From: an uncultured Collinsella sp.
Lineage (GTDB): Bacteria; Actinomycetota; Coriobacteriia; Coriobacteriales; Coriobacteriaceae
Length of the DNA stretch: 19,910 nucleotides
Reading direction: 5' to 3'
NCBI GenBank assembly: GCA_900542125.1
Contig: UQMO01000043.1
Coordinates: 1 to 19,910 of the forward strand
The notes under the pieces are model-generated. The model had not been told where the DNA came from, made no database searches, and saw only the letters and a program-made list of their open reading frames with translations. Both the position numbers and the translations under genes were made by a program. Positions 1 through 7,420 of this stretch are shown here, piece after piece. Positions within the stretch are counted from its first letter, which is position 1, and each line of letters begins with the position of its first letter.

Positions 1-1
1 C

Positions 2-706
2 TCGCGCGAGTGGGTGCTGGATACCGAGCCCACCGACGGGCAGATTCAGGTGGCGCACAAGGGGCGCACGTGGTTCGAGATCGAGATAGCCGGCGTGACG
101 GCGCACGCAAGCCAACCATGGAAGGGCGCGGATGCCGTCGCCGCCATAGCCGAGGTCGTGTGCTCGCTTCGCCATGCGTTTGCGGAGCTGCCCGTGCATG
201 ATGAGCTAGGGCCTTCGACTATCACGTTTGGCGAGATCGAGGGCGGGTATCGCCCCTATGTGGTGCCCGACCACGCCAAAGTCTGGGTCGACATGCGCCT
301 AACGCCGCCGACCGACACGGCAGCCGTGACTCGCATGGTCGAGCAGGCCATTGCCGCAGCGGAGGCGGCGGTTCCCGGTTGCCATGGCAGTTACACCGTG
401 ACGGGCGACCGCCCCGCCATCGAGCGCGACCCGGGCTCTCCCCTTCTGGCAGCGCTCAAGCACGCGGCAGATGGCGTGACGGGCGCGGACACGGCCGTCG
501 GCTTCTTTACCGGATACACCGACACCGCCGTTATTGCCGGCAAGACGGGCAACCGCAACTGTATGAGTTACGGTCCCGGCTCGTTGGCGCTCGCGCACAA
601 GCCCAACGAGTACGTGCCCCACGCCGATATCGCTCGCTGCCAGAACGTGCTGGTCGCACTCGCCGACAACACACTCTGGGACGCGGACAGCCAAGTTGGG
701 GCATAA
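2..706 (+). CDS. M20 family metallopeptidase (ArgE/DapE-like), 3' part
   Basis: The reading frame is open from the first bases of the window, so the 5' part of the gene lies outside; about 234 residues remain. The product is the lid/dimerisation domain and the C-terminal catalytic part of an M20 zinc amidohydrolase. Near the start, a GRTWFEIEIAG segment runs into AHASQPWKGADAV, the conserved histidine-containing stretch of the lid domain. The end carries YGPGSLALAHKPNEYV, where the histidine is the usual C-terminal metal ligand. These enzymes hydrolyse N-acyl amino acids or small peptides in the cytoplasm. The exact substrate (acetylornithine, succinyl-diaminopimelate or dipeptide) cannot be told from this fragment. 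The next gene starts 39 bp downstream on the same strand. Family is confident, substrate is not. Confidence 0.88.
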   Translation, partial: SREWVLDTEPTDGQIQVAHKGRTWFEIEIAGVTAHASQPWKGADAVAAIAEVVCSLRHAFAELPVHDELGPSTITFGEIEGGYRPYVVPDHAKVWVDMRLTPPTDTAAVTRMVEQAIAAAEAAVPGCHGSYTVTGDRPAIERDPGSPLLAALKHAADGVTGADTAVGFFTGYTDTAVIAGKTGNRNCMSYGPGSLALAHKPNEYVPHADIARCQNVLVALADNTLWDADSQVGA

Positions 707-745
707 TAAGCCGCGAACAAACCGACTCACACGTTAGGACCGCCC

Positions 746-1426
746 ATGAAAGCACTTCCGTTTCCCTGCATCCGCCCGGCTCAGGACCGCGTGCTCGAGG
801 CGCTGCATGCGATGGGCGGCATCCTGAGCGGTAACGATTCTCTGCGCGGCGCGATTGCCGATGGCCTGATGCTCAAGGATCCGGGCGCGGCGTATTACGT
901 GTACGAATGCTCGGGAGAGCCGGGGCGCGTGACGGGCGTCGTGGCGATTTGCCCGATTGGCGCGCTTGCGGGCGGCGAGGGCGATGCCAGCGCCGACGTG
1001 GCCGCCGCGTGTGCGATCGCCGAGCTCAAAGTTCAGCCCCGTCCCGTGTCGCTCGCCTACGAGGCATCGCCCGTTATGGATATCATCCTGGGTGCCGCCA
1101 AAGAGGGCGCCTCACTCTACGCCGTCACCGACCCTGCCGGCATTACGCACCGCGTGTGGGAGGTCAAGCGCGAGGACGCCGTCGGGGCCATCCGCGCCAT
1201 GCTCGATCAGGCGCCCGAGCCGGCGCTGGCAGATGACCCCACCTACGCCGCCGCTCTGACCGGAGCGTCGCAGCTCCTAGCCGACGAGGCCCGCGCCGAC
1301 GGCACATATACGGGCAAGGAGCCGTTCAACTTCACCGTGGCCGCGCTCTTCCCTGCCGCGCAGGTCAGCGGCGCCGCACCGCAGGTCCCGACGGGCCTGC
1401 TCACCCACCAAGTCGCGCGGTTCTAG
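746..1426 (+). CDS. short DUF1015-like protein lacking the GHH motif
   Basis: 226 residues. The N-terminus (ALPFPCIRPAQDRV) and the pattern YYVYEC...GRVTGVVA, then PVSLAYEASPV, then HRVWEV, then FNFTVAALFPAAQV resemble the order of conserved blocks in DUF1015 proteins, which are normally about 400 residues. The family's ADGHHR block should lie between HRVWEV and the LFPA block. Here it reads DDPTYAAALTGASQL, with no His pair. The protein also stops soon after the LFPA block. It is therefore either a truncated, degenerate paralogue or a divergent short subfamily. The biochemical role of DUF1015 is not established, so no function is assigned. An AGGA-type ribosome site lies about 10 bp before the ATG. 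A hairpin follows the gene. Confidence 0.72.
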   Translation: MKALPFPCIRPAQDRVLEALHAMGGILSGNDSLRGAIADGLMLKDPGAAYYVYECSGEPGRVTGVVAICPIGALAGGEGDASADVAAACAIAELKVQPRPVSLAYEASPVMDIILGAAKEGASLYAVTDPAGITHRVWEVKREDAVGAIRAMLDQAPEPALADDPTYAAALTGASQLLADEARADGTYTGKEPFNFTVAALFPAAQVSGAAPQVPTGLLTHQVARF

Positions 1427-1468
1427 AGGGCTCAAGCGCTCAGTACAAAACTCGGCACCCAAACGAAC

Positions 1469-1512
1469 AAGGGGCGGGGATGCAATGCCAACGCATGCAT
1501 CCCCGCCCCCTT
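1469..1512. terminator. GC-rich hairpin between convergent genes
   Basis: The arms at 1469-1484 and 1496-1512 are complementary over 16 bp with one extra C bulged in the right arm, around an 11-base loop. The hairpin sits between the end of the DUF1015-like gene (+) and the end of a histidine phosphatase gene (-). It could serve as a bidirectional terminator, although neither side has a long T-tract. Confidence 0.6.
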
Positions 1513-1555
1513 CGCATCGAGCAAGTATGCCGGCGACCCATGCACCGCGCTCGCG

Positions 1556-2191
1556 CTACCCGCGCTGCGGGCCCGCTGCCGCCACGAGCGGCTCCAACCC
1601 CAGCTCGCGCGCGTAGTCTTCCTGCGTAAAGATCTCGACCAGTTCAAACATATCCGTCGCATCGTCAAACGCAAAATGCAGCACGGAGCAATTGCCCGGC
1701 ACGCGGTCGCGCTCATCTGCCGCCGCGCCCTTCACGTGGTCCATAAACTCTTTGATGGCCGACCCGTGGCTCACCGCCAGCACGCACGTATGGTCCGGAC
1801 GCTGCATGAGCTCGGTTAGCGTCGCGACCATGCGCTCGCGCACCTGCATCTGACCCTCGCCGCCAAACTGGCGATAGGAGTCGCGCCACGGGCGCTCGGG
1901 CATCAGCATCACGCGCTCGGCCTCAAAGTCGCCAAAGAACCACTCGCGCAGGCCGTCCAGGCGCTCGTACGCCAGACCCGGCCACAGATTGGCGATGGTC
2001 TGCTCGGTGCGATGTAGCGTGGAGGTGTAGGCGTGATCGGGCTCAATGCCGCGCGCACGCAAGAACATGCCGGCGCGCGCCGCTTGGCCGCAACCAAGCT
2101 GCGTGAGCGGCGAGTCGCTCCAGCCCTGAATAATGCGCTTGAGGTTAAATATTGTCTGCCCGTGACGAACCAGATACAGGTCTTTATTCAT
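1556..2191 (-). CDS. histidine phosphatase family protein (downstream paralogue)
   Basis: 211 residues from the ATG at 2191, chosen because an AAAGGA site lies about 6 bp upstream. Longer in-frame starts reach into the preceding gene. The N-terminal LVRHGQT motif carries the nucleophilic histidine (about residue 10), and the second catalytic histidine is in AVSHGSAIKEF. This is the phosphoglycerate-mutase-like (branch 1) superfamily, which forms a phosphohistidine intermediate. The substrate cannot be predicted; small phosphorylated metabolites are usual. The start lies 17 bp after the stop of a related gene with the same GW-DSPLT block, so the two form a tandem duplicated pair in one operon. 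Confidence 0.88.
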   Translation of the reverse strand: MNKDLYLVRHGQTIFNLKRIIQGWSDSPLTQLGCGQAARAGMFLRARGIEPDHAYTSTLHRTEQTIANLWPGLAYERLDGLREWFFGDFEAERVMLMPERPWRDSYRQFGGEGQMQVRERMVATLTELMQRPDHTCVLAVSHGSAIKEFMDHVKGAAADERDRVPGNCSVLHFAFDDATDMFELVEIFTQEDYARELGLEPLVAAAGPQRG

Positions 2192-2208
2192 AGGGGTCCT
2201 TTCGTTCG

Positions 2209-2751
2209 TTACCAATCAAGGAGCGAAAACGCCCCGTCGCGATAGCCAAAATGAAGCACGGCACCGTTGTCGGGCATCTCTCCCCCGCCGGCCACATACT
2301 CAAGAAACTCCCGGCAGGCAGAGCCGTGGGAGACTACCAGCACACAGTTATGCTGCGGCCGGTCCATGATACGGGACAGCGCCGCGACCATGCGCGACCG
2401 AAGTTGCGCTTCCGACTCGCCACCAAAGGCAACCGGATAATCGCCCAAGGGCTGCGGCGGCATCTCGCGGTTTGATGTACCCTCCAGCGAGCCCAAATGC
2501 CACTCACGCAGGTCGTCGACCAGCTCTATGGAACAGCCTTCGCCAGCAATAAGCTCTGCCGTATGCCGCGCCCGGCCCAGCGGAGAGGAATACACGTGCT
2601 CGAAGGTCACGCCACGCACCTCAAACGCCGTGCGCGTCGCAAGCGCCTGCTCGCGCCCACGCGCCGTCAACGGCGAATCATGCCAGCCCTGCAAAATGTT
2701 CCGCACATTGAACTCAGTCAGCCCATGCCGCACCAAATACAAATCGGCCAC
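2209..2751 (-). CDS. histidine phosphatase family protein (upstream paralogue)
   Basis: 180 residues. The catalytic motif LVRHGLT lies at residues 6-12, and the second histidine is in VVSHGSACREFLEY. GWHDSPLTARG and YSSPLGRARHTAE are typical of the phosphoglycerate-mutase-like phosphatase superfamily. It is clearly related to the next gene downstream, and both share an FGGE block and a C-terminal VLHF stretch, which points to a local duplication. It is somewhat shorter than its partner at the C-terminus. The physiological substrate is unknown. Upstream lies a repeat-type hairpin at 2766-2803 and then the convergently oriented end of the nitroreductase gene on the same strand. Confidence 0.88.
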   Translation of the reverse strand: MADLYLVRHGLTEFNVRNILQGWHDSPLTARGREQALATRTAFEVRGVTFEHVYSSPLGRARHTAELIAGEGCSIELVDDLREWHLGSLEGTSNREMPPQPLGDYPVAFGGESEAQLRSRMVAALSRIMDRPQHNCVLVVSHGSACREFLEYVAGGGEMPDNGAVLHFGYRDGAFSLLDW

Positions 2752-2765
2752 ATGCCCTCCCCTCG

Positions 2766-2803
2766 AACCACCGCAATGGGGACAGGCACCTTTGTGGTGG
2801 TTT
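2766..2803. repeat. hairpin with interspersed repeat, copy A
   Basis: A 38-base element whose ends pair over about 10 bp (AACCACCGCA with TGTGGTGGTT, one G-U pair). Its 26-base core on the minus strand (2803-2778) matches 24 of 26 bases of a second copy at 15484-15509. It separates the nitroreductase gene from the histidine phosphatase pair and might terminate transcription of the former. The minus-strand read lacks a T-run. Confidence 0.6.
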
Positions 2804-2829
2804 TACAGCCATCGAACCGCGCCGCACAA

Positions 2830-3501
2830 CTACACCAGCACGTCGGCCAGCGGGCGCTTGGGCACGTGATGCACCTGCGCCTCGTCGCGCCAATAATTGA
2901 TAGAACCGTCGGGGTTGGAATCGATCGGGTCGATAACCTGCGTCTCGGCCGGCACGCCAAAGGCCATGATCAGTTTGAGCTCGTACTTGTCGTTATCGAG
3001 CCCCATCATATCAATCGCGCGGGGCGTGAAGGCCTTGAACATGCAGGCCGCCACCTCGGGCGTGGCGCTGCGGGCGGCGAGCATCATCGTCTGGGCGGCA
3101 ATGCCGGTGTCGACCTCGGTGATGGGCGCGGCCGGCTTGCCCGGAACGGCGCGCTCGGCAAGAATCGCGATATAGCCGGTCGGCCGCTCGCCCTCATCGG
3201 GACCCGGCCAATCCTTGAGCGCGCCGGCCCACGCGAGCTCGTCAAACACGCGTGCGCAGTCCTCGGCACCGCTCACCACATGAAAGCGCAGGCGCTGAGC
3301 GTTGGCGCCGCAGGGAGCCAGGTGCGCCAGTTCCGCCAGCTCGAGCAGAAACTCACGCGGCACGCGCATGGACTCGTCAAAGCGACGGCACGTGCGGGCA
3401 CGGCGGACCAGTGCGTCAAACGCGTCCAGGCCAAGCTTCTCGCAACCCTGCTTTGCCATCGACTCGGCGCTCACCGGCGCCGCGGGAACTGCTTCGTTCA
3501 T
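2830..3501 (-). CDS. nitroreductase family protein
   Basis: 223 residues from the ATG at 3501, which is preceded by a GGGGG ribosome site. An upstream in-frame extension to 3669 would run through the promoter and operator and is rejected. The sequence has the nitroreductase layout. RRARTCRRFDESMRVPREFLLELAELAHLAPCGANAQ contains the FMN-binding Arg-rich start and the APS-like loop. TGIAAQTMMLAA is the conserved central helix, and GVPAETQV with a C-terminal HHVPKRPL follow. Members bind FMN and reduce flavins, quinones or nitro compounds with NAD(P)H; the natural substrate here is unknown. A DtxR/IdeR-like box at its promoter suggests iron-linked expression. Confidence 0.88.
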   Translation of the reverse strand: MNEAVPAAPVSAESMAKQGCEKLGLDAFDALVRRARTCRRFDESMRVPREFLLELAELAHLAPCGANAQRLRFHVVSGAEDCARVFDELAWAGALKDWPGPDEGERPTGYIAILAERAVPGKPAAPITEVDTGIAAQTMMLAARSATPEVAACMFKAFTPRAIDMMGLDNDKYELKLIMAFGVPAETQVIDPIDSNPDGSINYWRDEAQVHHVPKRPLADVLV

Positions 3502-3529
3502 AGAGACCCCCAATAAAAGCCAATTGTCC

Positions 3530-3548
3530 TTAGGAAAATCTAACCTAA
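3530..3548 (-). promoter_or_regulatory. DtxR/IdeR-type iron box
   Basis: This 19-base site reads, on the minus strand, TTAGGTTAG, then ATTTT, then CCTAA. Against the IdeR consensus TTAGGTTAGGCTAACCTAA, 15 of 19 positions match and the first nine are identical. It lies 29-47 bp upstream of the nitroreductase ATG, just downstream of a plausible -10. A bound regulator would therefore block initiation. A DtxR-family gene is present at 12212-12601. Confidence 0.6.
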
Positions 3549-3577
3549 AACGTAGGCAATAACGAACAGGGCTGCAA
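3549..3577 (-). promoter_or_regulatory. candidate sigma-A promoter of nitroreductase gene
   Basis: On the minus strand, TTGCAG (3577-3572) is followed after 17 bp by TACGTT (3554-3549). The -10 is weak but has the key T, A and T positions. The iron box begins immediately downstream and would overlap the start of transcription. Confidence 0.4.
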
Positions 3578-3736
3578 TGTTCTACACTTGTTGAATAGAA
3601 AATCGCGACGTGGGGAACAGCGGAAACAATTCGGGGCCTTTGGGTTACGTTTCGCCCTCCCCGACCCATACGCCAGCGCCTTTAGGCGATACTGGTTGTA
3701 ACGATCAAGGCTTACGCCGCACGGAAAGGAGACACT

Positions 3737-4339
3737 ATGGGCATCTTTGAGAACGATGACCAAAAATCGAGCCAGTTTGGATTTGACGAGAAAAGCATGG
3801 CGGGCAAAGCCGTCAAGGCCGTACGCTGGATCTACGCCATCACGGGCGTCTTAGCGCTCATTGCTGGCATCGCGCTGCTTTTTGCACCCGCCAAGTCCCT
3901 CGTCTTTTTGACGACTGTCCTGGGTTTTTACTTTGTAATCACTGCTGCCATCAGACTGTTCACTGCCATTTTTGAGCCGCTGCTGCCCACCGGCTGGCGC
4001 GTGACGAGCATCATCTCCAACCTGCTCATTATCTTGGGCGGCGTCATAATCCTGCGCAACCAGGCCTTCTCGACCGCGACGCTCACCACGATGGTGGTTA
4101 TCGTGGCCGGCTTTGGCTGGATTGTCGAAGGTGTCATGTCCATTCTGGAGTCCGAGCTTTCGTCCAACCGCGCCCTCGCTATCCTGAGCGGCGCACTCTC
4201 CATCATCGCCGGCATGTTCGTGTTTATCTATCCGCTGTGGTCGGCCAAGATGCTCGTTATCTTTAGCGGCGCCGCGCTGCTGGTGTTTGGCGTTACGCTG
4301 ATTGTTCGCGCTATTCAATTTGGCAAACTGGTGCACTAG
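3737..4339 (+). CDS. DUF308/HdeD-like six-helix membrane protein
   Basis: 200 residues. After a polar N-terminus of about 30 residues there are about six hydrophobic segments, roughly at 33-52, 56-75, 90-107, 113-131, 142-162 and 168-188. Short turns separate them, and segments begin with repeated GI or GG patterns (GVLALIAGIALLFAP, LLIILGGVIILRN, ALSIIAGMFVFIYP). This three-fold hairpin repeat is the hallmark of the HdeD/DUF308 family of small inner-membrane proteins. Its E. coli founder is linked to acid resistance, but the molecular function is unknown. A strong ribosome site (GGAAAGGAG) precedes the ATG. The stop codon abuts the next ATG (TAGATG), so the two genes are probably translationally coupled. 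Confidence 0.82.
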   Translation: MGIFENDDQKSSQFGFDEKSMAGKAVKAVRWIYAITGVLALIAGIALLFAPAKSLVFLTTVLGFYFVITAAIRLFTAIFEPLLPTGWRVTSIISNLLIILGGVIILRNQAFSTATLTTMVVIVAGFGWIVEGVMSILESELSSNRALAILSGALSIIAGMFVFIYPLWSAKMLVIFSGAALLVFGVTLIVRAIQFGKLVH

Positions 4340-4822
4340 ATGCCACGAACGCTCTTTATTGATGCCGACGCCTGCCCGGTCACGCGCGAGTCGATTGATT
4401 GCGCGCGGCGGGCGGGCGTCGCCGTCGTTATCGCCGGCAACAGCACGCAAAACCTGGAACGCCACATTCGCCGCGACGACCCGCGTGATGCCGAGCACGC
4501 GCGACGCGGCTTTTGGGTCACGACGCTCGATGTGAGCGTGGGCGCCGACAGCGCCGACTTTGCCATTGTCGAACGCCTGCAGGCGGGCGACGTGGTCGTG
4601 ACGCAGGACATTGGCCTGGCGAGCATGGTGCTCGGCCGCGATGCCGCCGCAATCGGTGTGCGCGGGCGTGTGTACGACAAAGCAACCATCGACATGCAGC
4701 TGTTTATTCGTCACGAGGAAAAGAAGGTGCGTCGCGCTGGCGGTCGCACCCGCGGGCCGGCAGCCTTCACCAGCGAAGACCGCGCCCGCTTTAAGCGCAA
4801 CCTCACCGAGCTGCTGCACTAA
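4340..4822 (+). CDS. YaiI/YqxD family protein (UPF0178, DUF188)
   Basis: 160 residues. It starts MPRTLFIDADACPV, the family signature, with two aspartates at 8 and 10. It continues with a VVTQDIGLAS block and VRGRVYDKATID, and ends in a basic tail (GGRTRGPAAFTSEDRARFKRNL). The fold is PIN-like, and the conserved acidic residues suggest metal binding, but no activity is firmly established for the family. Length is normal (about 150-160 residues). There is no gap to the upstream membrane-protein gene, and no ribosome site of its own is evident beyond the end of that gene. It converges on the metal exporter gene with only about 20 bp between the stops and no recognisable terminator. Confidence 0.88.
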   Translation: MPRTLFIDADACPVTRESIDCARRAGVAVVIAGNSTQNLERHIRRDDPRDAEHARRGFWVTTLDVSVGADSADFAIVERLQAGDVVVTQDIGLASMVLGRDAAAIGVRGRVYDKATIDMQLFIRHEEKKVRRAGGRTRGPAAFTSEDRARFKRNLTELLH

Positions 4823-4841
4823 CCAAGATAGATTTTTGGGC

Positions 4842-5942
4842 TTAGAGACCAAAGGCAGAGAGAACGATTCCCCAACCGGCGCCGATGACGTACATCATGA
4901 CCAGGAACATGACGTTCTCGCGGGCACTGCGGTTGGTGCGGAACAACACCAGGTAGCCCACGCCGGCGGAGATAAGCGTGCCGGCGAGCATCGGTGCCAG
5001 CTGTAGCGCGCCCTCCAGGTACAGCTGCGTAATGACCACGCTCGCCGAGCAGTTGGGGATCAGGCCGACAAGCGCCGAACCCAGGACGGCGAGCGTCTCG
5101 TTGCCACGCAGGAACTGCTCGATCGCGGACTCGCCGAAGGTCTCGAGCACGGCGACCAGAATCAGCGTCACCAGAAAAATGAATACCGAGACCTGCACGG
5201 TGTGCGAGATCGCGCTGCGGATGATCGACAGGACAGGCGTCCCTTCGTGGGAGTGACCGTGGTCGTGCCCATGGCCGTGGTGGTGCTCATGCTCGCCCGT
5301 GTGACCGTGGTCATGGCTGTGTCCGTGGTCGCGCTCGTGTTCATCTTCATCATCATCGCAACCGCAATGGTCGCGCTCGCACAACTCGTGGATGTGGTCG
5401 GCGCTCACGCCCGCCTCGGCCACCTCGTCGATGATGTCACCGCCAGTGTGGTCGTCGTGCGCGCAGTTCACGTGGGCCGGGTTGGCCGCGGTTCCCAGCA
5501 CGGTACGGCGAATCGCCGCATGCGCGCGAGCGTTGCGGCGCAGACCGCGAATGGCGGCATCTACGATAAAGCCCGTGACCAGTGCGATCAGCGCTTTCGA
5601 AGCCAAAAGCATCGCCATAGTCTGCACGGGAACCTGCTCGGCAAGTAGCAGCGGCAGCATCTCGTCGGAGGTCGAAAGGAACACCGCCACCAACGTGCCC
5701 AAGGTCACGACGCGACCGGCGTACAGCGTTGCCGCCATGGCCGAAAAGCCGCACTGCGGCACCATACCCAGCAACGAGCCAACCACGGGACCCGCGGCGC
5801 CGGCGCGCTTGATGGCCCCGTTAACGCGGTCGCCCGCGACGTGCTCCAAGGTCTCGAGGGCCAGATACGTCACCAACAAGAACGGCAGCAGCGAGAGCGT
5901 GTCCTTGCCGGCGTCGAGCAGAATATCAATCAGCAAATCCAT
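4842..5942 (-). CDS. putative manganese/metal exporter (ArsP_2-like) with His-rich loop
   Basis: 366 residues. The two membrane halves each carry a similar motif. The N-terminal half has SLLGMVPQCGFS (about residues 56-67), and the C-terminal half has ALVGLIPNCSAS (290-301). This duplicated Pro-x-Cys pattern is seen in the putative manganese transporter/ArsP_2 permease family. Between the halves, residues 156-235 form a cytosolic-type loop with a CERDHCGC cluster (188-195). An extreme His/Asp-rich run follows (about 202-232), which should bind divalent metal. By family it would export Mn2+ or another metal across the membrane; the substrate is not proven. The ATG at 5942 follows a weak AAAGG site. 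Inverted repeats lie upstream. Confidence 0.8.
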   Translation of the reverse strand: MDLLIDILLDAGKDTLSLLPFLLVTYLALETLEHVAGDRVNGAIKRAGAAGPVVGSLLGMVPQCGFSAMAATLYAGRVVTLGTLVAVFLSTSDEMLPLLLAEQVPVQTMAMLLASKALIALVTGFIVDAAIRGLRRNARAHAAIRRTVLGTAANPAHVNCAHDDHTGGDIIDEVAEAGVSADHIHELCERDHCGCDDDEDEHERDHGHSHDHGHTGEHEHHHGHGHDHGHSHEGTPVLSIIRSAISHTVQVSVFIFLVTLILVAVLETFGESAIEQFLRGNETLAVLGSALVGLIPNCSASVVITQLYLEGALQLAPMLAGTLISAGVGYLVLFRTNRSARENVMFLVMMYVIGAGWGIVLSAFGL

Positions 5943-5983
5943 GACGGATGGAACCTTTCGTGTCTTTCGGCAGCATTGTAAAA

Positions 5984-6021
5984 GTCCTAGCGGTCAACTA
6001 GGGTATTGTAGTTGTCCTAGG
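5984..6021. promoter_or_regulatory. CCTAG dyads upstream of metal exporter
   Basis: CCTAG at 5986-5990 and CTAGG at 5998-6002 form a 17-bp inverted repeat. A palindromic CCTAGG follows at 6016-6021, so GTCCTAG is directly repeated at a 30-bp interval (5984 and 6014). The sites lie 42-79 bp upstream of the exporter ATG and about 95 bp upstream of the divergent exonuclease gene. This looks like a tandem operator; the binding protein is unknown. Confidence 0.45.
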
Positions 6022-6114
6022 CGCGATGCCAATAGTTGCCCATGGTAAACTATCATCTCGCCACATCTTAATGACCCTGAGCCGCACGACGCGGCCCATC
6101 CAAGGAGCAGTTAT

Positions 6115-7083
6115 ATGAACGTTTCACAAGCACTCGAATACGAGCGCCAGCCGTTTATTCCCATGTTTATCTATGGCGATCACGGCGCCATGGAGTCCGA
6201 GCGCCAGAAGGGCGAGGAGGCCCTTAAGGTGCTCGAAACCGAATACTTTACCGCCGAGGGCGACCCCAGCTTCGACTTTGCCACCGTGCGCGACCTGGCT
6301 GACCGCAACCGCGACCTGTGCGACCAGATCGGCGAGGCACGCCTACGCAACGTGACGCCCGCGACGCTTTCGCGCGGCCTGTCCGATGCCGACACCTGCG
6401 CGGCCATCGGTAAGATGCAAAAGCGCACCGCCGCGTCGGTCATGCGCGAGATCCGCGGCGACCGCGACGCGCTCGGCGTGGCCTACGCCCGCAAGCCCAT
6501 CCAGGGCACCGTGCTCGGTATCGACATCGAGACCACCGGCCGTGCACCCGAGCGCGGCTACATCATCAACGTGGGCTGGGAGATCATGGAGCTCACCAGC
6601 GACGCCGTCCCGCACGACGCCGAGGCACACTACTGCGGCCTGCCCGACATCTACCGCGGCGAGGATGTGCCGTTGTCGAATATCCACCACATCACCTGGG
6701 ACGACATCGACGGCAAAAAGCCATTCCGCGAGAACAAGGAACTGCAGAAGCAGCTGCTCAAGCTTATGAAGAAGTACCCGTACATGGCACACAACGCCGC
6801 CTTTGAGGACAGCTGGTTCAAGATCCACCTGGACGGCTACGCCGAGGCACGCCGCGCGGGTAAGATTATCGTCATCGACTCGCGCCAGATCTGCCGCAGC
6901 CTGGACGCCGACGTGCGCTCGCTCCCCCGCGAATCCGCGCCCGCCGCGCTCGAGAACTGGGCCCGCCGCCGCGGCACCCTCGCCGCCGACGCCAACGAGC
7001 AGCATCTGGGCTTGGACGACACCGACCTCATGCTTCGCACCGTCCAAGCCGAGTTCAACCTCAAGAACCTATTCGCGAAATAA
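6115..7083 (+). CDS. DEDDh-type 3'-5' exonuclease domain protein
   Basis: 322 residues. The first 125 residues have no recognised domain and are mostly charged and helical. From about 131 the exonuclease fold begins. Motif I is GIDIETTG with Asp137 and Glu139. Motif II is in MAHNAAFEDSWF (about 225-235), and motif III is QHLGLDDTDLM with His297 and Asp302. This pattern matches DnaQ/RNase T-like DEDDh nucleases, which use two metal ions to trim DNA or RNA 3' ends. The protein has no polymerase or helicase module, so it is not obviously the replicative proofreader. It starts at an ATG with GGAG about 7 bp upstream, and a strong terminator follows. Confidence 0.85.
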   Translation: MNVSQALEYERQPFIPMFIYGDHGAMESERQKGEEALKVLETEYFTAEGDPSFDFATVRDLADRNRDLCDQIGEARLRNVTPATLSRGLSDADTCAAIGKMQKRTAASVMREIRGDRDALGVAYARKPIQGTVLGIDIETTGRAPERGYIINVGWEIMELTSDAVPHDAEAHYCGLPDIYRGEDVPLSNIHHITWDDIDGKKPFRENKELQKQLLKLMKKYPYMAHNAAFEDSWFKIHLDGYAEARRAGKIIVIDSRQICRSLDADVRSLPRESAPAALENWARRRGTLAADANEQHLGLDDTDLMLRTVQAEFNLKNLFAK

Positions 7084-7148
7084 CCGATCCATCTGCGGGA
7101 GCGCCTGCCAGGCACAGCGCAATCCGTCTGGGCACACCGGCACGCAGT

Positions 7149-7185
7149 AAACTAGGGCGCAGCCTTATGGCTGCACCCTAGTTTT
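7149..7185 (+). terminator. intrinsic terminator after exonuclease gene
   Basis: The arms at 7149-7164 and 7169-7184 pair over 16 bp with a single mismatch around a TTAT loop. The right arm ends in a TTTT run. This is the strongest rho-independent terminator in the window and marks the left edge of the lower-GC island. Confidence 0.88.
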
Positions 7186-7232
7186 CATCAAAACGAGCAA
7201 ATACGCGTGCTTCACATAGTCGGCAGGTTGGC

Positions 7233-7262
7233 CCACCTACATTTTTCGAGTTGTTCGGCCAG
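7233..7262 (+). repeat. 30-bp island repeat, copy 1 (direct)
   Basis: Begins CCACCTACATTTTTCGAG and ends TTGTTCGGCCAG. It matches copy 2 at 8862-8891 in 27 of 30 bases. It pairs as an inverted repeat with copy 4 at 7393-7420. Confidence 0.75.
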
Positions 7263-7392
7263 CTGAACCACTAGTCAAGGCCCCTTGAACCGCAATCGAA
7301 GCTATAGTCGCCTTAATTTCGCATCCAAGCCCCAGAAATCTACCTGAATCAATTCGAATAGGACGTTGCGATCGCACCATTTGTATAGGAGA

Positions 7393-7420
7393 AGGCCGAA
7401 TAACTCAAATTATGTTGGTG
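7393..7420 (-). repeat. island repeat, copy 4 (inverted, most diverged)
   Basis: Read on the minus strand it runs CACCAACATAATTTGAG then TTATTCGGCCT. It matches copy 1 in 21 of 27 aligned bases, and the ATTCGGCC end agrees with copy 2. Confidence 0.6.

Noticed and set aside
1..10. Palindromic CTCGCGCGAG at the contig start as adapter or terminal repeat
   Set aside because: It reads in frame into the M20 peptidase and matches no adapter known to me; it is ordinary GC-rich coding sequence.
2497..3516. A 339-codon open frame on the plus strand
   Set aside because: It is antisense to the nitroreductase and histidine phosphatase genes, with no family motif of its own.
3851..4852. A 333-codon minus-strand frame
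   Set aside because: Antisense to the DUF308-like and YaiI genes, both of which have clear family signatures and ribosome sites.
5247..5345. GTGACCGTGGTCATG-like DNA repetition read as a tandem repeat or array
   Set aside because: It is the codon pattern of the His/Asp/Gly-rich loop of the metal exporter, in frame and without unit regularity.
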